From Nonomuraea wenchangensis (lineage in GTDB: Bacteria; Actinomycetota; Actinomycetes; Streptosporangiales; Streptosporangiaceae), in NCBI RefSeq assembly GCF_900111685.1, contig NZ_FOHX01000002.1:243744-307743 (forward strand): 64,000 nucleotides of DNA, written 5' to 3'. A model generated the notes under the pieces. The model did no database searches. It worked only from the letters and a program-made list of their open reading frames with translations, and was not told where the DNA came from. The position numbers and the translations under genes are program-made. This document shows positions 54,665-64,000 of the stretch, one piece after another; positions within the stretch are counted from its first letter, which is position 1; the number at the start of each line of letters is the position of its first letter.

Positions 54665-55527
54665 AGTGGGCCTACTGCACCAACGGCTTCGCCGACCACC
54701 GGCTTCCCGAGGCGCTCGAGGTCCTGGCCGACCTGGGGTACGCCGGCGTGGCGATCACGCTCGACCACGGCCATCTCGACCCCTACTCCCCCGGCCTGGC
54801 CGCGGAGGTGTCGCGCATCGCCGCGCTCCTCGAACGTCTCGGCCTCGACGCAGTCGTGGAGACGGGCGGGCGTTACACCCTCGATCCCCTGCGCAAACAC
54901 CATCCGACCCTCATCAGCGACGACCCCGGGCCCAGGGTGGAGTTCCTGACCACCGCGATGCGGGTCGCCGCCGATCTGGGCGCTCCCGTGGTGCACCTGT
55001 GGAGCGGGGTCCGGCCCGACGGCATGCCGGAGTCGGAGGCGTACACGCGGCTGGCCCGCCAGTGCGCACGGCTGCTCGACGAGGCCGACCAGGTCGGCGT
55101 CACGCTGGGATTCGAACCCGAGCCCGGGATGTTCGTCGCCGGTCTGGACGGCTTCGAGCGGCTGCGTGCGATGCTCGGCGCCCATGCCAGGTTCGGGCTC
55201 ACCCTCGACATCGGGCACTGCCACTGCGTGGAGCCGGACGACCTGGTCACCTGCGTGCGCCGGGCGCTGCCGTACACCGTGCACGTGCAGATCGAGGACA
55301 TGTGCCGGGGAGTCCACGAGCACCTGGAGTTCGGCGAGGGCGAGATCGACTTCCCGCCGGTGCTCGCCGCGCTGCACGGCTACTCGGGCCTGGTGGCCGT
55401 GGAGCTGGCCCGGCACAGCCACGCGGCCCCGCAGGTCGCCCGCCGCTCGATCGACTTCCTGAGGAGGGCACATGAAGGAGCCGGCACAGGAGTGGCTGAC
55501 ACAGGCCGTCCGGCAGGTCGAGGCTGA
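54661..55527 (+). CDS. Sugar phosphate isomerase/epimerase of the ebo operon
   Basis: A 288-residue AP-endonuclease-2/xylose-isomerase-like TIM barrel. Putative metal ligands: Glu in LGFEPEPGMFV, Asp in LTLDIGHCHCVEPDD, His in TVHVQIEDM, Glu in LVAVELARHSH. The ATG overlaps the eboC stop (ATGA), and the 3' end overlaps eboA by 56 nt. Similar proteins sit in actinobacterial ebo operons. Substrate unknown; a sugar phosphate or an inositol-type cyclitol is possible. Confidence 0.9.
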   Translation: MKWAYCTNGFADHRLPEALEVLADLGYAGVAITLDHGHLDPYSPGLAAEVSRIAALLERLGLDAVVETGGRYTLDPLRKHHPTLISDDPGPRVEFLTTAMRVAADLGAPVVHLWSGVRPDGMPESEAYTRLARQCARLLDEADQVGVTLGFEPEPGMFVAGLDGFERLRAMLGAHARFGLTLDIGHCHCVEPDDLVTCVRRALPYTVHVQIEDMCRGVHEHLEFGEGEIDFPPVLAALHGYSGLVAVELARHSHAAPQVARRSIDFLRRAHEGAGTGVADTGRPAGRG

Positions 55528-55978
55528 CCCCGACGCGGTCCACCGGCTCTTCCCGCAGGCCGAACGGCGCGGCGGGCCAGGTGCGCGGCGCGCGCTGCTC
55601 GGCGCGCTGCGCGGCCACCATGCGACGATCCGCGGCCTGTACGAGGCCGGCGACAGCGGCGAGCGGCTGGCGATCCTGACCGTCCTGCACGAGCTCGACG
55701 CGGAAGGGACGGCGGTCGGGCTGGTGGAGGACGCGCTGCGCACCAACGACGCGCGGCTGGTCGCCGCGGCCCTCGGCCCGTACGGCGCGGCGTGGCTGGA
55801 CGACCACTCCTTCCGTCAGGGGGTGCTCAAGTGCGTCTTCATGTCGATCCCCCTGGCGGCGGTGGCCGAGCTGGATCGCCGCTTCGACGCCGAACTGGCC
55901 CGGATGCTGTCGGACTACGCGGCGGAGCTGCGGGCGGCCGGCCGGCCCGTCCCGGGCGACGTCCTGGAGAGGATCTGA
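55472..55978 (+). CDS. eboA: EboA, small helical protein of the ebo pathway
   Basis: A 168-residue EboA-family protein, all-helical, with the motif GPYGAAWLDDHSFRQGVLKC and VFMSIPLAAVAELDRR. No signal peptide or membrane segment. Start at 55472 with GAGGAGG at 4 nt, inside the isomerase gene. Biochemical function is unknown; in other bacteria eboA belongs to operons for exporting or making scytonemin-like or biofilm-edge factors. Confidence 0.88.
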   Translation: MKEPAQEWLTQAVRQVEADPDAVHRLFPQAERRGGPGARRALLGALRGHHATIRGLYEAGDSGERLAILTVLHELDAEGTAVGLVEDALRTNDARLVAAALGPYGAAWLDDHSFRQGVLKCVFMSIPLAAVAELDRRFDAELARMLSDYAAELRAAGRPVPGDVLERI

Positions 55979-56824
55979 ATGCGCATCTTCGACCCCCACA
56001 TCCACATGACCTCCCGGACCACCGACGACTATCAGCGCATGCACGCCGCGGGGGTCCGAGCCGTCGTCGAGCCCGCCTTCTGGCTGGGGCAGCCCCGTAC
56101 GAACGTGGGCAGCTTCCTCGACTACTTCGACGCGCTGCTCGGCTGGGAGCCGTACCGCGCCGCGCAGTACGGCATCCACCACCACTGCGCGCTCGCGCTC
56201 AACCCGAAGGAGGCGAACGATCCGCGGTGCGCGGGGGTGCTCGCCGAGTTGCCGCGCTACCTGCTGAAGGACTCCGTCGTCGCGGTCGGCGAGGTCGGCT
56301 ACGACTCGATGACGGCGGAGGAGGAACGGGCCTTCGAGGCGCAGCTCGCCCTGGCGCGGGAGAACGATCTCCCGGTGCTCGTGCACACTCCGCACCGGGA
56401 CAAGGCCGCGGGCACCCGCCGCAGCCTCCACGTGGTCCGGGACGCCGGGATGCCCCCCGAACGGGTGCTCATCGACCACCTCAACGAGATGACGGTCGGC
56501 ATGGTCGCTGACTCGGGCTGCTGGATGGGTTTCTCGATCTACCCCGACACCAAGATGGACCCGGACCGGATGGTGGCCCTGCTCAAGGAGTACGGCACGG
56601 ACCGGATGCTGGTGAACTCGGCCGCCGACTGGGGCCGGAGCGACCCGCTCAAGACGCGCGAGGTGGCCGACGTCATGCTCGCGGCCGGCTTCGGCGAGGA
56701 CGAGGTGGATCGGGTGCTGTGGCGCAATCCGGTCGCCTTCTACGGGCAGAGCGGCCGCCTCGACCTGGAACCGGCCCCGCAGGCCGGGCCCGACCACGCC
56801 GGCAACACGATCAAGCGAGGCTGA
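55979..56824 (+). CDS. eboB: EboB, TatD-family metal-dependent hydrolase
   Basis: A 281-residue amidohydrolase-like barrel. The N-terminal HIH (DPHIHMTSR, His6 and His8), Glu in AVGEVGYDSM, His in VLVHTPHRD, His in LIDHLNEM and Asp in NSAADWG are the metal-binding set of TatD proteins. Starts 1 nt after the eboA stop. The predicted role is hydrolysis in the ebo pathway; the substrate is not known. Confidence 0.9.
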   Translation: MRIFDPHIHMTSRTTDDYQRMHAAGVRAVVEPAFWLGQPRTNVGSFLDYFDALLGWEPYRAAQYGIHHHCALALNPKEANDPRCAGVLAELPRYLLKDSVVAVGEVGYDSMTAEEERAFEAQLALARENDLPVLVHTPHRDKAAGTRRSLHVVRDAGMPPERVLIDHLNEMTVGMVADSGCWMGFSIYPDTKMDPDRMVALLKEYGTDRMLVNSAADWGRSDPLKTREVADVMLAAGFGEDEVDRVLWRNPVAFYGQSGRLDLEPAPQAGPDHAGNTIKRG

Positions 56825-56826
56825 CC

Positions 56827-57939
56827 GTGCGGTTACGCCATCCGGACGGCTCGACGGTGCACCTGGCCTACTGCACCAACGTCCACGCCGCCGAGGATCT
56901 CCCCGGCATCCACCGTCAGCTGTCCGGCGTGGCCGCGCGGGTCAGGCGCCTGCTCGGCGTCGAAAGGCTCGGGGTCGGGCTGTGGTTGTCCCAACGTGTG
57001 GCCGCGGACCTCCTCGCCCGGCCCGGGGAGCTCGCCGGGCTGCGCGAGCGGCTGACCGCGCTCGGGCTGGAGGTCGTGACGCTCAACGGGTTCCCCTACC
57101 GCGGCTTCCACGACGAGATCGTGAAGCACCGCGTCTACACCCCTGACTGGGCGGACGCGGAGCGGCTGAGCCACACGCTCGGGCTCGCCGAGCTCCTCGC
57201 CGTGCTGCTGCCGGACGACGTCGCCGAGGGCACGATCTCGACCCTGCCCCTCGCCTGGCGCACCGGGTGGACGGAGGACAAGGCGGCCGCGGTCATGGCC
57301 AATGTCGGCGCGGTCGCCCAGGGACTGCGCGCGCTGGCGGGCCGTACCGGCAAGGTGATCCGGCTGGGCTTCGAGCCGGAGCCGGGCTGCGTCGTCGAGA
57401 CGACGCCCCAGGCCACCGCCCTGCTGAGCGACGTGGATCACGACCACCTCGGCCTCTGCCTGGACGCCTGTCACATGGCCGTGGGTTTCGAGGAGCCCGG
57501 CGCCGGCGCCCGCACCGGGCTGCCCGTCGTGAAGCTCCAGGCGTCGTGCGCCCTGGTGGCCCCGCCGGGGGCGCAGCGGGCGCTGGCCGCGTTCGACGAG
57601 GCCCGCTTCCTCCACCAGACGCGCTCCGCCACCGGGTACGCCGACGACCTGGGCGAGGCCCTGGCCGGCGGCCTGCCCGCGGACGAGAGCTGGCGCGTGC
57701 ACTTCCACGTCCCGCTGCACGACGCGCCGCCCCCTCCTCTCACCACCAGCGCCCCCTACCTGCGGGACCTGCTGAACGTGCTCCTCGGCGGGGAACGGCC
57801 GCTGACCAGCCACGTCGAGGTGGAGACCTACACCTGGAACGTGCTTCCCGGCGCGCCGGCCGACCTCGCCGAAGGCATCGCGGCCGAGCTCGACTGGATG
57901 CGGGGGCAGCTCGCCGCCCTCGGGCTGAAGGAGACGTGA
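56827..57939 (+). CDS. eboE: EboE, metabolite-traffic xylose-isomerase-like protein
   Basis: A 370-residue TIM-barrel protein of the EboE family: LAYCTNVHAAEDLPGIHRQL at the start, LTALGLEVVTLNGFPYRGFH, LGFEPEPGCVVETT, LGLCLDACHMAVGFEEP and the C-terminal HVPLHDAPPPPLTTS with HVEVETYTWNVLP. GTG start 2 nt after the eboB stop. Codon 3 is TTA (56833-56835). Paralogous to the isomerase upstream but more distant. Function is linked to ebo transport or synthesis, not known in detail. Confidence 0.92.
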   Translation: MRLRHPDGSTVHLAYCTNVHAAEDLPGIHRQLSGVAARVRRLLGVERLGVGLWLSQRVAADLLARPGELAGLRERLTALGLEVVTLNGFPYRGFHDEIVKHRVYTPDWADAERLSHTLGLAELLAVLLPDDVAEGTISTLPLAWRTGWTEDKAAAVMANVGAVAQGLRALAGRTGKVIRLGFEPEPGCVVETTPQATALLSDVDHDHLGLCLDACHMAVGFEEPGAGARTGLPVVKLQASCALVAPPGAQRALAAFDEARFLHQTRSATGYADDLGEALAGGLPADESWRVHFHVPLHDAPPPPLTTSAPYLRDLLNVLLGGERPLTSHVEVETYTWNVLPGAPADLAEGIAAELDWMRGQLAALGLKET

Positions 57940-59270
57940 TGGCACCGCTGATCGTGATCAATGTCGTCGGGCTCACCCCGCGCCTGCTCGCGCACATGCC
58001 GAACGTGGCGAGCGCGGGCGCGGCGGCCACGCTGCGGCCCGTGCTCCCGGCCGTCACCTGTTCGATGCAGGCCACCCTGCTGACCGGCAGGATGCCCCGC
58101 GACCACGGCATCGTCGGCAACGGGTGGTATTTCCGGGACCTCGGCGAGGTGCTGCTGTGGCGTCAGCACAACGCGCTCATCCAGGGCGACCAGTTGTGGA
58201 CCGCCGCGCCCGGCCTGCGCACCGCCAACGTCTGCTGGTGGTATGCGATGGGCGCCGCGACCGACCTGCTCGTCACCCCGCGTCCGATCTATCACGCCGA
58301 CGGCCGCAAGTCGCCCGACTGCTACACCCGCCCGCCCTCGCTCCACGACGACCTCGAGGCCGCGCTGGGGCCGTTCCCCCTGTTCAGCTACTGGGGGCCG
58401 AACGCGGGGATCGCCTCCTCCGAGTGGATCGTCGCCGCCGCCCGCCGCATCCTGGCCCGCGAACGGCCGGATCTGCTGCTGGTCTACGTGCCTCACCTCG
58501 ACTACGACCTCCAGCGGTACGGCCCCGCCGGTCCCGAGGCGGTCGCGGCGGCCCGCGCCGTCGACGCCGCGCTGGCCCCGCTCCTGGCCGAGGAGGCCGA
58601 GGTGGTCGTGCTCTCGGAGTACGGCATCACCCCGGCGTCCCGCCCGGTGGACGTCAACCGGGCGCTGCGCGCCGCGGGGCTCCTGGAGGTCTACACCCAG
58701 GCCGGGATGGAGTACCTCGACCCGTGGACGTCCCGGGCCTTCGCCGTCGCCGACCACCAGGTGGCCCACGTGTACGTGCGCGATCCCGCCGACCTCGACC
58801 GCGCCCGCGCCGTCGTCGCCGAGCTGGCCGGCGTGGACGAGGTGCTCGACCAGGCAGGGAAGGCGAAGTACGGGCTCGACCACGAACGCGCCGGCGAGCT
58901 CGTCGCGGTGGCGGAGCCCGACGCCTGGTTCACCTATTACTACTGGCTCTCCGACGACCGCGCCCCGGACTTCGCCAGGCTCGTGGACATCCACCGCAAA
59001 CCCGGCTACGACCCCGCCGAGCTGTTCATGGACCCGAACGATCCGTTCGTCAAGCTACGTGCGGCGGCGGCGCTGGCGAGGAAGAAGCTGGGCTTCCGCT
59101 ACGCGATGCGGGTGGTGCCGCTCGACCCGGCGCCGGTGCGGGGCAGTCACGGCCGGCTGCCCGACCACCCCGACGACGGCCCGGTGATCATCGGCCCCTT
59201 CGACCGTGGCTCCTACGAGGCGAGCGAGGTCAAGGATCTCCTGGCCGGCCTGGCCCGGCGAAGCCGCTGA
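57939..59270 (+). CDS. eboF: EboF-like phosphodiesterase/nucleotide pyrophosphatase
   Basis: A 443-residue alkaline-phosphatase-superfamily phosphodiesterase. LPAVTCSMQATLLTG carries the Thr nucleophile, PRDHGIVGNGW the next block, VYVPHLDYDLQRYGP a metal Asp/His, LSEYGITP another Asp-like position, and VADHQVAHVYV the DH metal motif. The ATG overlaps the eboE stop (TGATG), which fixes the start. It likely acts on phosphodiester- or nucleotide-linked intermediates made by the operon. Last gene of the operon, followed by a strong terminator. Confidence 0.9.
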   Translation: MAPLIVINVVGLTPRLLAHMPNVASAGAAATLRPVLPAVTCSMQATLLTGRMPRDHGIVGNGWYFRDLGEVLLWRQHNALIQGDQLWTAAPGLRTANVCWWYAMGAATDLLVTPRPIYHADGRKSPDCYTRPPSLHDDLEAALGPFPLFSYWGPNAGIASSEWIVAAARRILARERPDLLLVYVPHLDYDLQRYGPAGPEAVAAARAVDAALAPLLAEEAEVVVLSEYGITPASRPVDVNRALRAAGLLEVYTQAGMEYLDPWTSRAFAVADHQVAHVYVRDPADLDRARAVVAELAGVDEVLDQAGKAKYGLDHERAGELVAVAEPDAWFTYYYWLSDDRAPDFARLVDIHRKPGYDPAELFMDPNDPFVKLRAAAALARKKLGFRYAMRVVPLDPAPVRGSHGRLPDHPDDGPVIIGPFDRGSYEASEVKDLLAGLARRSR

Positions 59271-59276
59271 CCGTGA

Positions 59277-59308
59277 CTCGCGCGGCCCCCTGTGGGGAGC
59301 CGCGCGAG
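59277..59308. terminator. Bidirectional terminator between eboF and the lectin-tailed hydrolase gene
   Basis: CTCGCGCGGC (59277-59286) and GCCGCGCGAG (59299-59308) pair perfectly, with further CCCC/GGGG pairing inside, between convergent stops. Confidence 0.85.
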
Positions 59309-59324
59309 GGTCTGGACGGCAGGC

Positions 59325-64000
<4,676 letters not shown>

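Overview
The window is high-GC, densely packed DNA from an actinomycete. Evidence is the strong third-position GC bias, GTG and TTG starts, many 1-4 nt start/stop overlaps, and hallmark actinobacterial modules: a conservon, a LAL regulator, a type I PKS, ricin-tailed secreted enzymes and an actinobacterial-type ebo operon. A member of the Streptosporangiales or a similar group is plausible, but the sequence does not fix the genus.

1-25.2 kb, biosynthetic gene cluster (mostly minus strand). A bimodular type I PKS runs off the left edge (KS-AT-DH-KR-ACP, then KS-AT-DH-ER-KR-ACP). Upstream of it lies a beta-amino-acid starter cassette of the vicenistatin type: an amino-acid adenylating enzyme, a free-standing ACP (alone on the plus strand), a discrete acyltransferase, both subunits of a B12 glutamate mutase, and a proline-iminopeptidase-type hydrolase. 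A GT1 glycosyltransferase and its P450-like partner, which lacks the haem cysteine, follow. Together they predict a glycosylated macrolactam built on a 3-methylaspartate-derived starter. A DHA2-type MFS exporter with a divergent TetR regulator, a small unknown protein, and a LAL regulator with a TTA codon complete the visible part. The second adenylating enzyme, the PLP decarboxylase, the loading PKS, the thioesterase and the sugar genes must lie outside the window.

26-37 kb, mixed region. A GNAT_C-type acyltransferase-family protein and a membrane-anchored NACHT-family NTPase come first. A scar follows, where the 5' ends of two unrelated broken genes (a P-loop NTPase and an SGNH hydrolase) meet tail to tail. 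Next is a four-gene ABC exporter operon with two ATPases and two FtsX-like permeases.

37.6-43.1 kb, complete conservon. CvnA-D (sensor-kinase-like ATPase, roadblock protein, DUF742 protein, small GTPase) are followed by two overlapping P450 genes of the CYP157/CYP154 type.

43.1-64 kb, carbohydrate region. Secreted enzymes with ThuA, DUF1080 and glucose/sorbosone-dehydrogenase domains carry nearly identical C-terminal ricin-B lectin modules. They flank a ribose-type ABC importer operon with a TIM-barrel epimerase. Divergent from the importer is an ebo operon headed by an inositol-phosphate-synthase homologue (MIPS, eboC, isomerase, eboA, eboB, eboE, eboF). A palindrome of the form AAGC-NN-GCTTAT precedes both the importer operon and one secreted enzyme gene. 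Related CTTAT arms and TTA leucine codons recur across the region, so these genes may be co-regulated. How the secreted sugar chemistry, the importer and the ebo pathway relate is the most open question in the window.
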